A stretch of DNA of 18,096 bases from an uncultured Sutterella sp. (GCA_900552915.1 USBS01000024.1:1-18096); one strand, 5' to 3'. Positions 1 through 7,804 are shown, counted from the first letter of the stretch. A program made the numbers and translations. The notes: generated by a model from the sequence alone, not told the origin.

Positions 1-105
1 GACAAGGTCCGCATTTTCAAGTTCCGCCGCCGCAAGCACTCCATGAAGAGCGGCGGCCACCGTCAGAACTACACGGAAGTCAAGATCGTCAAGATCCAGG
101 CTTAA
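1..105 (+). CDS. rplU: 50S ribosomal protein L21, C-terminal part (5' end outside window)
   Basis: The first 34 codons, ending in TAA at 103-105, encode the end of ribosomal protein L21, a large-subunit protein that binds 23S rRNA. The visible residues hold the family's basic tail: a FKFRRRKHSMKSGGHRQ stretch followed by a threonine and a hydrophobic end (VKIVKIQA). The assignment is supported by rpmA (L27) 34 bases downstream, since rplU-rpmA is one of the most conserved gene pairs in bacteria. The start codon and promoter lie upstream of the window. Confidence 0.95.
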   Translation, partial: DKVRIFKFRRRKHSMKSGGHRQNYTEVKIVKIQA

Positions 106-139
106 TTTGAGTAACGATTTTTTAAAGAGAACATAGAAA

Positions 140-403
140 ATGGCACACAAGAAAGGCGGCGGCTCCACCCGCAACGGTCGTGATTCCCAGGCTAAGCGCC
201 TCGGCGTCAAGGTTTTCGGCAACGCCATGATCAACGCCGGCGGCATCATCGTTCGCCAGCGCGGCACCAAGTTCCACGCCGGCGACAACGTCGGCATCGG
301 CCGCGACCACACGCTGTATGCGCTTGTGGACGGCGTGGTGACCTTCGAAGTGAAGGGCCCGAAGAACAACCAGTTCGTGAAGGTTGTTCCGGTTGCCGGC
401 TAA
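140..403 (+). CDS. rpmA: 50S ribosomal protein L27
   Basis: The 87-residue product is ribosomal protein L27, whose N-terminal tail reaches toward the peptidyl-transferase centre of the large subunit. It opens with MAHKKGGGSTRNGRDS, followed by AKRLGVK, the RQRGTKFHAG core and the GRDHTLYA and FEVKGPKN motifs, so it is full length for the family. There is no N-terminal extension of the kind cleaved in Firmicutes. The start is supported by an AAAGAGA ribosome binding site about ten bases upstream and by the invariant MAHKK opening. It is co-transcribed with rplU, and the transcript probably ends at the hairpins directly after the stop codon. Confidence 0.98.
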   Translation: MAHKKGGGSTRNGRDSQAKRLGVKVFGNAMINAGGIIVRQRGTKFHAGDNVGIGRDHTLYALVDGVVTFEVKGPKNNQFVKVVPVAG

Positions 404-406
404 GTA

Positions 407-439
407 AGCGTCAGATGCCGTGAAAGCGGCATGGACGCT
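407..439 (+). other. Stem-loop just after rpmA
   Basis: Two nested perfect arms form a hairpin starting four bases after the rpmA stop: AGCGTC (407-412) pairs with GACGCT (434-439), and ATGCCG (415-420) pairs with CGGCAT (427-432), with a small bulge between them. No T-run follows. It may protect the 3' end of the rplU-rpmA message or support the terminator immediately downstream. The pairing is seen directly; the role is inferred. Confidence 0.55.
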
Positions 440-446
440 TTGAGCG

Positions 447-486
447 AAAAGCCCTGACGGGACGTTGTTCTCGCGGGGCTTTTTTC
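447..486 (+). terminator. Intrinsic terminator of rplU-rpmA
   Basis: AAAAGCCC (447-454) pairs with GGGCTTTT (476-483), and the descending arm runs into an uninterrupted T-run to about 485. This is a classical Rho-independent terminator for the ribosomal protein transcript. It also argues against starting obg at the upstream in-frame ATG at 490, which lies only a few bases past the T-run. Confidence 0.8.
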
Positions 487-552
487 GTTATGCTGTTCGG
501 GACAGCCCGTGTGGCCTCGAAAGCAAAACTTTTTCTTACGGACGGTTTTCAA

Positions 553-1635
553 GTGAAATTCGTTGACGAAGCCCGCATTGAAGTTCAAGGCGGCAAAGGC
601 GGCAATGGCGTTGCGAGCTTTCGCCGCGAAAAATTCATTCCCAAGGGTGGTCCTGACGGCGGCGACGGCGGTCGCGGCGGAAGCGTCTGGGCAGTAGCCG
701 ACCGCAACATCAATACGCTGATGGACTACCGCTATACGCGCAAATTCTTTGCGCCCAACGGCGAAAACGGACGCGGAGCGGACTGTTTCGGCGCCGGCGG
801 GGAAGACATCGTGCTGCGTATGCCTGTGGGTACGCTAATCGTGGATGAGACAACAGGTGAAACGGTTGCTGATCTGACGCATCACGGCGATAAACAGCTG
901 CTTGCGGCCGGCGGCAAAGGCGGTCTCGGAAATCTGCATTTCAAGACGAGCGTCAATCGCGCGCCGCGTCAGTGCACGCCCGGAGAGCCCGGGCAATACA
1001 GAGCTTTGCGTTTGGAACTCAAAGTTCTTGCCGATGTGGGACTTTTGGGCATGCCCAATGCCGGAAAATCGACGTTTATCACGGCAGTAAGCAATGCGCG
1101 ACCCAAGATTGCCGATTACCCCTTCACGACGCTGCACCCGCATCTGGGCGTAGTACGCGTCGGTCCCGAACAGAGCTTCGTAGTGGCCGATATTCCCGGC
1201 CTCATTGAGGGTGCAAGCGAAGGAGCCGGTTTGGGACATCTCTTCCTGCGTCATCTGTCGCGAACAAGTCTGCTGCTGCATATCATCGACTGTGCGCCGA
1301 TCGATCCGGATGTCGATCCTCTTGCCGAAGCGCGCGCATTGGTTGCCGAATTGGCAAAGTACGACGATGCGCTTGCCGAAAAGACCCGCTGGGTGGTTCT
1401 GAACAAGATTGATTTGGTGCCGGAAGACGAACGCGAAGCACTGATCCAACGGTTCAAAGCCGAACTTGGGCAGGATCGGCCTCTTTTCGTGATGAGTGCG
1501 GCAACGCGCGAGGGGTGCGATGCGCTCGTCAAAGCCATTGCTCAGGAACTTGACGCTCAGCGCCGCGAGATCGAGCGGCAGGAAGCCGAACGCGACGACG
1601 TGCGATTCATTGAGGCGCAGGAAGTCGAACTTTGA
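553..1635 (+). CDS. obg: Ribosome-associated GTPase Obg/CgtA
   Basis: Obg is an essential GTPase that binds the 50S subunit and links ribosome assembly to the stringent response. The 360-residue product has the glycine-rich Obg fold first (KFVDEARIEVQGGKGGNG, then repeated GG-containing turns, residues 1-158). The GTPase domain follows, with G1 GMPNAGKST near residue 166, switch II DIPGLIEGA, NKID and a SAA motif. The C-terminal tail is short and acidic, with no OCT domain. I chose GTG at 553 because the family begins M-K-F-V-D. A longer in-frame reading from ATG 490 would start beside the rpmA terminator and add 21 unconserved residues. No strong Shine-Dalgarno is seen. proB follows 26 bases downstream, so the two are probably co-transcribed. 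Confidence 0.96.
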   Translation: MKFVDEARIEVQGGKGGNGVASFRREKFIPKGGPDGGDGGRGGSVWAVADRNINTLMDYRYTRKFFAPNGENGRGADCFGAGGEDIVLRMPVGTLIVDETTGETVADLTHHGDKQLLAAGGKGGLGNLHFKTSVNRAPRQCTPGEPGQYRALRLELKVLADVGLLGMPNAGKSTFITAVSNARPKIADYPFTTLHPHLGVVRVGPEQSFVVADIPGLIEGASEGAGLGHLFLRHLSRTSLLLHIIDCAPIDPDVDPLAEARALVAELAKYDDALAEKTRWVVLNKIDLVPEDEREALIQRFKAELGQDRPLFVMSAATREGCDALVKAIAQELDAQRREIERQEAERDDVRFIEAQEVEL

Positions 1636-1661
1636 TGAACCGGTCTGCAAGAGAGTAAAAC

Positions 1662-2810
1662 ATGCAGCAAAGTGCGCTCAAGGAAGCCGGACGCGTTGTG
1701 GTAAAGGTGGGCAGTGCTCTGCTCACCAACGACGGACGCGGGTTGGACCGACAGATGATTGAGAATCTGGCCTCACAGATTTGCGCGTTGGTAAAAGCCG
1801 GCAAAGAAGTGGTCTTTGTCAGTTCCGGCGCCATTGCCGAAGGGGTTTTACGTCTGGGCTGGAGCAAACGGCCGGAGCGCATTTGCGAGCTGCAGGCTGC
1901 CGCAGCCGTAGGGCAGATGGGATTGGTGCAAGCCTACGAAACGGCCTTTTCAGGACATGGCGTGCGCACGGCACAGATTCTTCTTACGCATGCCGACCTC
2001 TCCAATCGCGAACGTTATCTCAACGCACGCGAAGCGCTGCTTGAACTGCTGCGTTTGGGCGTGGTGCCGATCATCAATGAAAACGACACGGTTGTTACCG
2101 ACGAAATCAAAGTGGGCGACAACGACACATTGGGTGCTTTGGTTACAAACCTGATCGAAGCCGATGTGTTGGTAATTCTTACCGATCAACAGGGGCTTTA
2201 TACGGCGGATCCCCGCAAGGACCCTGCTGCGAAATTCGTGTCGCAGGCTGTGGCCGGCGATCCCGAGTTGGAAAAAATGGCCGGAGGCGCCGCAAGCTCG
2301 CTATCCAAGGGCGGGATGATTACCAAGATTCTGGCGGCAAAGCGGGCGGCTCGAAGCGGCTCGTCTACTGTCATTGCCTACGGACGAGAGAACAAAGTGC
2401 TAGAGCGTATGGCGCAAGGGGAGGCGATCGGCACCGAACTTGCGGCTGTGCAAGCTCCCTGGCACGCCCGCGCCAACTGGCTTGCCGATCAATTGCGGGC
2501 CCAGGGCTTGGTGGTGCTAGATTCGGGGGCAGCCAAGGCGCTGCTTGAGAAAAAAACGAGCCTGCTGCCGGTGGGAATCAAGGCTGTGCAGGGGGATTTT
2601 GTGCGCGGGGATGTCGTCGGATGCGTTGCACCGGACGGAACGGAAATTGCGCGCGGCTTGGTGAACTACGATTCTGCACAGTTGCGGCTGATAGCCGGAC
2701 GACATGGTACGGAGTTTGCCTCGATTCTCGGTTTTTCCGGCCCCGAAGAAGCCGTCCACCGCGACAACATGGTGATGCTTGCGGGCAAGGACGGCGCAAA
2801 GCCGCAGTAA
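1662..2810 (+). CDS. proB: Glutamate 5-kinase with C-terminal PUA domain
   Basis: ProB phosphorylates the gamma-carboxyl of glutamate with ATP, the first and feedback-controlled step of proline synthesis in the cytosol. The 382-residue product has an amino-acid kinase domain: VVKVGSALLT near residue 13, SSGAIAEG at 54-61, NENDTV from 139, GDND at 152-155 and TDQQGLYTADP at 174-184. A PUA domain follows from about residue 285, giving the usual length for PUA-containing ProB. The glycine loop usually written GTGGM reads SKGGM here (215-219). The start has a GAGAG ribosome binding site seven bases upstream. The gene follows obg, and its 3' end lies seven bases from the end of convergent trmL with no terminator between. 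Confidence 0.96.
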   Translation: MQQSALKEAGRVVVKVGSALLTNDGRGLDRQMIENLASQICALVKAGKEVVFVSSGAIAEGVLRLGWSKRPERICELQAAAAVGQMGLVQAYETAFSGHGVRTAQILLTHADLSNRERYLNAREALLELLRLGVVPIINENDTVVTDEIKVGDNDTLGALVTNLIEADVLVILTDQQGLYTADPRKDPAAKFVSQAVAGDPELEKMAGGAASSLSKGGMITKILAAKRAARSGSSTVIAYGRENKVLERMAQGEAIGTELAAVQAPWHARANWLADQLRAQGLVVLDSGAAKALLEKKTSLLPVGIKAVQGDFVRGDVVGCVAPDGTEIARGLVNYDSAQLRLIAGRHGTEFASILGFSGPEEAVHRDNMVMLAGKDGAKPQ

Positions 2811-2817
2811 TTCGATC

Positions 2818-3288
2818 TCAAACGGATCCTTCATAGCCGTTTTGACGCCACGCTTCGAAAACGGTGACGGCAATGGCGTTGCTTAGATTGAGCGAACGGT
2901 TTTTCGGCATCATCGGCAGACGGATGCGTTGGGATGCAGGGAATGACTCGCGGATGGCATCGGGAAGACCGTGTCCTTCGCTTCCGAAGACCAGCCAGTC
3001 GCCCGGCTTGAATCGCATCGTCGAAAAAATCGAAGAGCCCTTGGTTGTCATCGCAAACATGCGGTCTTCCGAGGGCTTTTCCGTATTCAGAAAGGCTTCC
3101 CAGGAAGGGTAGGTCTTCATTGTCGTGAACTCGTGATAGTCGAGTCCGGCTCGAATCAGATGTTTGTCGTCTACGCTGAAGCCCAAAGGTTCAATGAGAT
3201 GGAGGGTGTAGCCCGTGTTGGCGCACAGACGAATGGCGTTGCCGGTGTTCGGGGGAATCTCAGGATGAACGAGAACGACGTGAAACAT
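2818..3288 (-). CDS. trmL: tRNA (cytidine(34)-2'-O)-methyltransferase TrmL
   Basis: This 156-residue SPOUT-family enzyme transfers a methyl group from S-adenosylmethionine to the 2'-hydroxyl of the wobble base of certain leucine tRNAs. Visible family motifs are HPEIPPNTGNAIRLCANTG at the N terminus, RAGLDYHEF, FGSEGHGLP in the cofactor knot and RSLNLSNA near the C terminus. Length and sequence closely follow E. coli TrmL. An in-frame extension to 3378 would overlap the end of rpoH and adds unconserved sequence, so I start at the ATG before FHVVLVHPE. It lies 64 bases after rpoH on the same strand with no terminator between, so read-through from rpoH is likely. Confidence 0.95.
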   Translation of the reverse strand: MFHVVLVHPEIPPNTGNAIRLCANTGYTLHLIEPLGFSVDDKHLIRAGLDYHEFTTMKTYPSWEAFLNTEKPSEDRMFAMTTKGSSIFSTMRFKPGDWLVFGSEGHGLPDAIRESFPASQRIRLPMMPKNRSLNLSNAIAVTVFEAWRQNGYEGSV

Positions 3289-3352
3289 AGATAGCAGACG
3301 ATCGGCGCACTGTTCGTGCAGCCGCTGAAAAAACGGAATTTGAGTTCGAAGC

Positions 3353-4483
3353 TTAAAGGACGTCTTTGTCTGCGGCAAGCAAATTGCGCAAACTGGCGAT
3401 GGCCTTTTTTTCGATTTGTCGCACGCGTTCGGCAGAAACGCCGAGCTCGGCGGCTAATTCCTGCAGCGTCATGGGATCCGGATTGCCGTCGCTGTCGGTG
3501 CGCAGCCAACGCGCCACAAGGACGCGACGGCTGCGATCGTCGAGATTTTCGAGCGCATCGTGAAGAATCTCGCCGGTGAGACGGTTTTTATCGCGTTCCT
3601 CCAACACAGTTTCAGGTTCGTCTTCTTCCCGCGAGAGCCAATCGATCGGAGCGAAGCTGTTGTCGTCCTCAGAGTCGGCCGACGGAGAGCTCTCCAGAGG
3701 CGTATCGCCTCCGGAAAGACGAGCTTCCATTTCGCGGACCTCTTCGGGCTTGACATCGAGTGTTTCGGCTATTCGCAGGGTGTCCGAAGTCGAAAGGGTT
3801 TTATCGTCTTCCTTCATCTGGCGAAGATTGAAGAAAAGCTTGCGCTGATTTTTTGTTGTGGCGAGCTTCACCATGCGCCAATTGCGCACGATGTACTCTT
3901 GGATTTCCGAGCGGATCCAGTGCACCGAAAAAGTCATCAGACGCACGCCGCGATCCGGATCAAAATGCTTGATTGCCTTCATGAGGCCGATGTTTCCTTC
4001 CTGAATCAGATCGGCATGCGGTAGTCCGTATCCTAAAAATCCGCGAGCGATGGAAACGACCAGGCGCAAGTGCGACAAAATCAGCTGTTGAGCGGCCATC
4101 AAGTCGCCCTCGTCGCGGAGTCGAACAGCAAGTGCGTGTTCTTCTTCGGGCGACAAAATCGGAGCCGCATTGGCGTAGCGGATGTAGGCGTCCAGATCCC
4201 CCAATCGCGGCACAACTGCCGGAAGGTATTGCTTTTTCTCGTAGGGGACAACTTCGCCTTTGACCGGCTCGGGGCGAATGGCGAGATGGCCCCCTGCCGG
4301 CCCCGAGTACGGAACCAACTGATTGCTGCGGCCGGAGTCGGCAACGGCAATTTGTCCGGCCTTTTCTTTGCGCGCAACAAGCATCCTGCCCGGAGACGTC
4401 TTGCGGGCAGGAGCTTCATCCTGCGCTTTCTTAATGGGAAGCGGCGGGGATGTTACGGAAACGGTTGCGTAGGAATCGGTCAC
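3353..4483 (-). CDS. rpoH: RNA polymerase heat-shock sigma factor (sigma-32), N-terminally extended
   Basis: The product directs RNA polymerase to heat-shock promoters. It shows region 1.2 (LGDLDAYIRYANAAPILS, from about residue 94), region 2 (ADLIQEGNIGLMKA and VRLMTFSVHWIRSEI, about 157-194), the RpoH box QRKLFFNLR at 213-221 that distinguishes it from other sigma factors, and a region 4.2 helix-turn-helix at 338-366. The 376 residues exceed the E. coli protein by about 90, almost all in a proline/lysine-rich N terminus. The start used is GTG with no clear Shine-Dalgarno; a GTG at codon 91 would give a protein of classical length. A weak promoter candidate, TTGTCA-18-TACCGT, lies at 4594-4565. 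It follows ftsX by 116 bases, as in E. coli. Confidence 0.93.
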   Translation of the reverse strand: MTDSYATVSVTSPPLPIKKAQDEAPARKTSPGRMLVARKEKAGQIAVADSGRSNQLVPYSGPAGGHLAIRPEPVKGEVVPYEKKQYLPAVVPRLGDLDAYIRYANAAPILSPEEEHALAVRLRDEGDLMAAQQLILSHLRLVVSIARGFLGYGLPHADLIQEGNIGLMKAIKHFDPDRGVRLMTFSVHWIRSEIQEYIVRNWRMVKLATTKNQRKLFFNLRQMKEDDKTLSTSDTLRIAETLDVKPEEVREMEARLSGGDTPLESSPSADSEDDNSFAPIDWLSREEDEPETVLEERDKNRLTGEILHDALENLDDRSRRVLVARWLRTDSDGNPDPMTLQELAAELGVSAERVRQIEKKAIASLRNLLAADKDVL

Positions 4484-4599
4484 GAATCAATAGGCGAAGA
4501 AAGTATGCTCAAAGCGCATGTGCAACGGATGCTACTGCGAAGCGGTCGGGAAAGGTAGTGGCCGACGGTAGAAAAAGGTTTCGGATTTTGACAAAAGTG

Positions 4600-5526
4600 C
4601 TAGAGTCTGTGCCTTTGCACTTTGGAAATAGCGTCTTTGGCGGCAAAGGAGCCGACGAAGTAGCCCAGAAGCGCCGCCGATGCAACATAGAGCATGCACC
4701 AATCGAAGGCAGGCATTCTCAGAATCACCGTGACGCCGTAGAGACTTGCAAAGTCCGAAATCGGCTTTGCGAGCAGGCTTACGCCTGTTGCGGTGACGCC
4801 CAGGGAGAGCACGGCTGCCAGCATCAGCGTGAGAAAACCGCGCCAAGAATACGGACGGCGAATGAAGCTTGACGTGGCTCCGAACAAATACAAGGCGCGA
4901 ATTTCATCTTTTTGCGCGTTGGTGGTAAGGCGTACAGAAGCAAAAATCACGAGCAGCACCAACAGGAATACGACGGTGCCCAAAATGCCCAGCACAACGG
5001 AAAGAGCCGTATAAAGTGCGTTGAGGTAGCGTTGCCATGAGTCGTCATAAGCGACCAAATCGACATTTTTGATGTGCCGGAATTCGTCGGCTGCCGCTGC
5101 CAAATCTTCGGATGAGACGTTGTTGGCAACCGTGGCGATGATGATGTCGGGCAACGGATTGTTTTTGGCTTTTTCCTTTGTCTTGGCGTCTTCTGCCTTG
5201 AGTCCGAGCGTTTTGTTCACCAAGGCCAACGCATCTTCCTTGGGCATGATGCGCACCGAAGAGATGACGGTATTTTTGGAGACGGCTGCGGCAATTTCCA
5301 TGACGGACTGTTTGCCTGCGCTGCGGTCGGCGAAGATAGTGACTTCGGCTTGCGTTGGAACGTCAAGCACCTGGGCAGAAAGCGACCAGGCGAGCGTGGC
5401 CAGAAAGAAGGGAATCGTAAGAGCAAGGCCGGCCAAAGAGAGGGCCATCAGAAAAAGCCCTTTGAATTCAATGATGGCTCTGAGTGTTTGTCTGGCTGCC
5501 CAGCGGGTGCCGGTGAACATGCTCAT
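4600..5526 (-). CDS. ftsX: Cell division protein FtsX (permease-like subunit of FtsEX)
   Basis: FtsX is the inner-membrane partner of FtsE. The complex sits at the septum and controls cell-wall hydrolase activators and divisome assembly. The 308-residue protein has a short basic N terminus, a membrane segment at about 22-48, a periplasmic domain to about 165 that includes PLPDIIIATV, and three further membrane segments (about 168-200, 226-252, 275-297). The cytoplasmic loop carries KDEIRALYLFGATSSFIRRP, typical of the family (KDEIEVMKLVGAT...FI). The start codon overlaps the ftsE stop as ATGA, and a GGGAG site lies upstream, so the two are translationally coupled. Length is in the normal range for proteobacterial FtsX. 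Confidence 0.93.
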   Translation of the reverse strand: MSMFTGTRWAARQTLRAIIEFKGLFLMALSLAGLALTIPFFLATLAWSLSAQVLDVPTQAEVTIFADRSAGKQSVMEIAAAVSKNTVISSVRIMPKEDALALVNKTLGLKAEDAKTKEKAKNNPLPDIIIATVANNVSSEDLAAAADEFRHIKNVDLVAYDDSWQRYLNALYTALSVVLGILGTVVFLLVLLVIFASVRLTTNAQKDEIRALYLFGATSSFIRRPYSWRGFLTLMLAAVLSLGVTATGVSLLAKPISDFASLYGVTVILRMPAFDWCMLYVASAALLGYFVGSFAAKDAISKVQRHRL

Positions 5527-6194
5527 CGCATATCTCCCTGAAGCATGATGGGACGGCAGACGATGTTGTCGGGCATCAACTGAAGGTGTGACGCAACAAT
5601 CACAGAAACGTTTGAAAGCGAAACTTCACCCAACAGATCCATCAGATGCTGGGCATTGTCGGCATCTAGATGCGCGCAGGGTTCGTCGGCAAGCACCAGA
5701 AGGGGATTATTCACGATGGCGCGTGCCACGCAGGCAATTTGCTTTTGACCGGCCGAAAGATCGTGCGGTCGAGCATGGGCAAGGTCGGGAATGCCGCATT
5801 TTTCCAGAGCGTGCAAGGCGGCGGTACGAGCCTTGCCGAAGGATTCTTCCGCGGCCAGTGCCGGGAGCATGACGTTTTCCAGAATGGTGCGGTTTTCCAG
5901 CAGCAGACACTCCTGGATCATGATGCCCATCGAACGGCGCACGATTGCCATTTCGCGTTCGGTGAAATTGTTGAGACAGTCGCCGGCAACGCGTACCTCG
6001 CCGAATGTAGGCCGCTGAATGCCGGCGATCATGGCAAGTGCAAGCGATTTGCCGGAACCGGTCGGGCCGTGTAGACAAACAAACTCGCCTCGGGTGACAT
6101 TAAAGGTAATGCCCGAGCAGAGCCGTTGACCGTTGACTTCGATTCCGGCGTTGATGAGCTCAACAAGAGGAACGTTGACGCCGTTTTGGACCAT
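5523..6194 (-). CDS. ftsE: Cell division ATP-binding protein FtsE (divergent)
   Basis: This is the ABC-type ATPase of the FtsEX divisome complex. The 223-residue protein has Walker A GPTGSGKS at 43-50, Q-loop glutamine 94, an ABC signature read as LSAGQ at 146-150 in place of LSGGE/LSGGQ, Walker B LLVLADE at 165-171 and H-loop histidine at 203. The D-loop reads DEPCAHLD where FtsE proteins normally have DEPTGNLD, so the sequence is divergent although all catalytic residues are present. Identification as FtsE rests on the ATGA overlap with ftsX and on the ftsY...rpoH context; on sequence alone another ABC ATPase would be possible. An AGGA site lies about 11 bases before the ATG, and ppx ends 33 bases upstream. 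Confidence 0.88.
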   Translation of the reverse strand: MVQNGVNVPLVELINAGIEVNGQRLCSGITFNVTRGEFVCLHGPTGSGKSLALAMIAGIQRPTFGEVRVAGDCLNNFTEREMAIVRRSMGIMIQECLLLENRTILENVMLPALAAEESFGKARTAALHALEKCGIPDLAHARPHDLSAGQKQIACVARAIVNNPLLVLADEPCAHLDADNAQHLMDLLGEVSLSNVSVIVASHLQLMPDNIVCRPIMLQGDMR

Positions 6195-6227
6195 CGGGTG
6201 AAAATCCTATGTGTGTGCGGTCGTTGT

Positions 6228-7745
6228 TTATGAGGCGCTGCGCCCAAGCGAGAATTCCATGCCGACGCGAGCCCAGATCAGCGATTCTTGTTCGAGCAGG
6301 TAGCCGGTGAGCGGATGGCGAGAAAGCCACTGCGGATCCACTGCCAATCGGAAGATGGTCTTTCGTGAGTGAGGCAGGCGCTCAAGCTTGATTTCGGGCA
6401 ACCGCAGCGTTCGGCGTGCGTGCGCGAAAATCACGGCCAGACGGAGAGCCAGCAGCATATTGACGAAATTTTCGTCGGCCAAAGCATGCTCCACCTTCTT
6501 GAGGTTGCCGCGTTGGCCGAGCACCAACGTGCTCATCTGCATTTGATCGTAGCGGGAGAACCCCGGCAGATCGGAATTCATCAGAATGTACTGACTGTGC
6601 TTATGGTAGCCGCTCGGACTGATCAGGCGCCCTGTTTCGTGCAGCATGGCTGCCCACTGCAGCAGCTTGCGGCAATCGCGCGTCTTTTCTTCGTCGGGGA
6701 CAAGCGCAATGAAGAACTTGTCGGCCAGAGCAGCCACACGGGCGGCCTGCTGCTTGTCGATGCTCGACCGCTTGATGATGGCCATGACAGTGCTGTCGCG
6801 AGTGTCGCGCTGCTCCTGTCGCCCGAGCATATCGTAAAGAAGACCAACGCGCAGAGCCCCTGAGGCCGGCCGCATTTCCTTAATCTTGAAGGTGTCGAAT
6901 ACAGCGGACAGCACGGCCAAACCGCCGGCAATGACTTCACGGCGGTCTTCCTTAAGGCCGGGAAAATTGATTTTCCGAATGTCTCCGGCTTCGACAAGCT
7001 CCTTTCGCATAACCTTCAGAAGCGCCGGAGTGACGACTCCGTTTGTAAGGCCGGATGCGTGACCGATGTCGGCAACAGCCCCGATCGTGCCGGCACTTCC
7101 GTAGGCGGCATCCCAGTTGCGGACGGAAAATTCCTGATGCGCTTCTTCGAATTCGGCCTGGGCGGAAAGCTGCGCTTGTTTCAATGCATTAGCCGTGATT
7201 TTTCCGTCCGGAAAGAACGCGCGCGAGGTGTTGACACACCCGACATGGAAGGACTCGCATTCCTTGGCGATGAATCCGCAGCCGATGATCAGTTCGGTTG
7301 AAGCGCCGCCGATGTCGACCACAAGACGTTTCTCGCTCGAAGGCGGCAGTGTGTGCGCACAGCCCGAAAAGACGAGACGGGCCTCTTCGCGGCCGGCGAT
7401 GATTTCAATGGGGTGTCCGAGCGCCTCTTCGGCTTTGGGGAGAAACTCGGCGGAGTTAGTCGCTACGCGCAAAGCCTGGGTGCCGACGGCTCGGATGTTT
7501 TGAGGCGGAATTCCCTCGAGCTTTTCGCGGAAACGACGCAGGGCGGATAGAGCTCGCTCTTGAATTTCCGGGGTGAAGGCACCTTGTTCGTCAATGCCTC
7601 CCGCCAGACGTACGGTTTCTTTCCAATAGCTTTCCGTCGAAATGCGGTAGTCCTCTACGCGTCCGATTTCCACTCGGAAGCTGTTGCTGCCGAGATCGAC
7701 CGCACCGAGCAAAAGCGGATGCTGCTGTTTTGTTTCACCGTTCAT
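6228..7745 (-). CDS. ppx: Exopolyphosphatase / Ppx-GppA phosphatase family protein
   Basis: Members release phosphate from polyphosphate or from pppGpp. The 505-residue product has both actin-like halves and the C-terminal HD-type region of full-length Ppx. It shows the first phosphate-binding loop DLGSNSF at 17-23, the catalytic region IIAGREEARLVF with glutamates at 120-121, the second loop DIGGAST at 144-150 (usually DIGGGST), GSAGTIGA, and the C-terminal LHETGRLIS...HKHSQYILMNSDLPGF that closely matches E. coli Ppx. Whether it prefers polyphosphate or pppGpp cannot be decided from sequence. An AGAGAG site lies upstream of the ATG. It sits between ftsY (59-base gap) and ftsE (33-base gap), which suggests co-transcription with cell-division genes. 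Confidence 0.94.
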   Translation of the reverse strand: MNGETKQQHPLLLGAVDLGSNSFRVEIGRVEDYRISTESYWKETVRLAGGIDEQGAFTPEIQERALSALRRFREKLEGIPPQNIRAVGTQALRVATNSAEFLPKAEEALGHPIEIIAGREEARLVFSGCAHTLPPSSEKRLVVDIGGASTELIIGCGFIAKECESFHVGCVNTSRAFFPDGKITANALKQAQLSAQAEFEEAHQEFSVRNWDAAYGSAGTIGAVADIGHASGLTNGVVTPALLKVMRKELVEAGDIRKINFPGLKEDRREVIAGGLAVLSAVFDTFKIKEMRPASGALRVGLLYDMLGRQEQRDTRDSTVMAIIKRSSIDKQQAARVAALADKFFIALVPDEEKTRDCRKLLQWAAMLHETGRLISPSGYHKHSQYILMNSDLPGFSRYDQMQMSTLVLGQRGNLKKVEHALADENFVNMLLALRLAVIFAHARRTLRLPEIKLERLPHSRKTIFRLAVDPQWLSRHPLTGYLLEQESLIWARVGMEFSLGRSAS

Positions 7746-7804
7746 ATCCGACTCTCTTTATTTGATTTGTCGTTTGATGTGGACCTGGGAATTAAGTTGG
7801 ATGC

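Noticed and set aside
490..552. Upstream ATG in frame with obg.
   Set aside because: It begins just past the rpmA terminator T-run and adds 21 residues before the conserved M-K-F-V-D start of the family.
835..1650. A 271-codon minus-strand open frame opposite obg.
   Set aside because: It is a shadow of the obg reading frame: no domain, unusual composition, and complete overlap with a conserved GTPase gene.
3289..3378. In-frame extension of trmL by 30 codons.
   Set aside because: It overlaps the rpoH 3' end and the conserved TrmL sequence starts exactly at the ATG at 3288.
4565..4594. Sigma-70-like promoter for rpoH on the minus strand (TTGTCA, 18 bases, TACCGT).
   Set aside because: The -35 box is good but the -10 matches only three of six positions, so I mention it with rpoH and do not list it as a feature.
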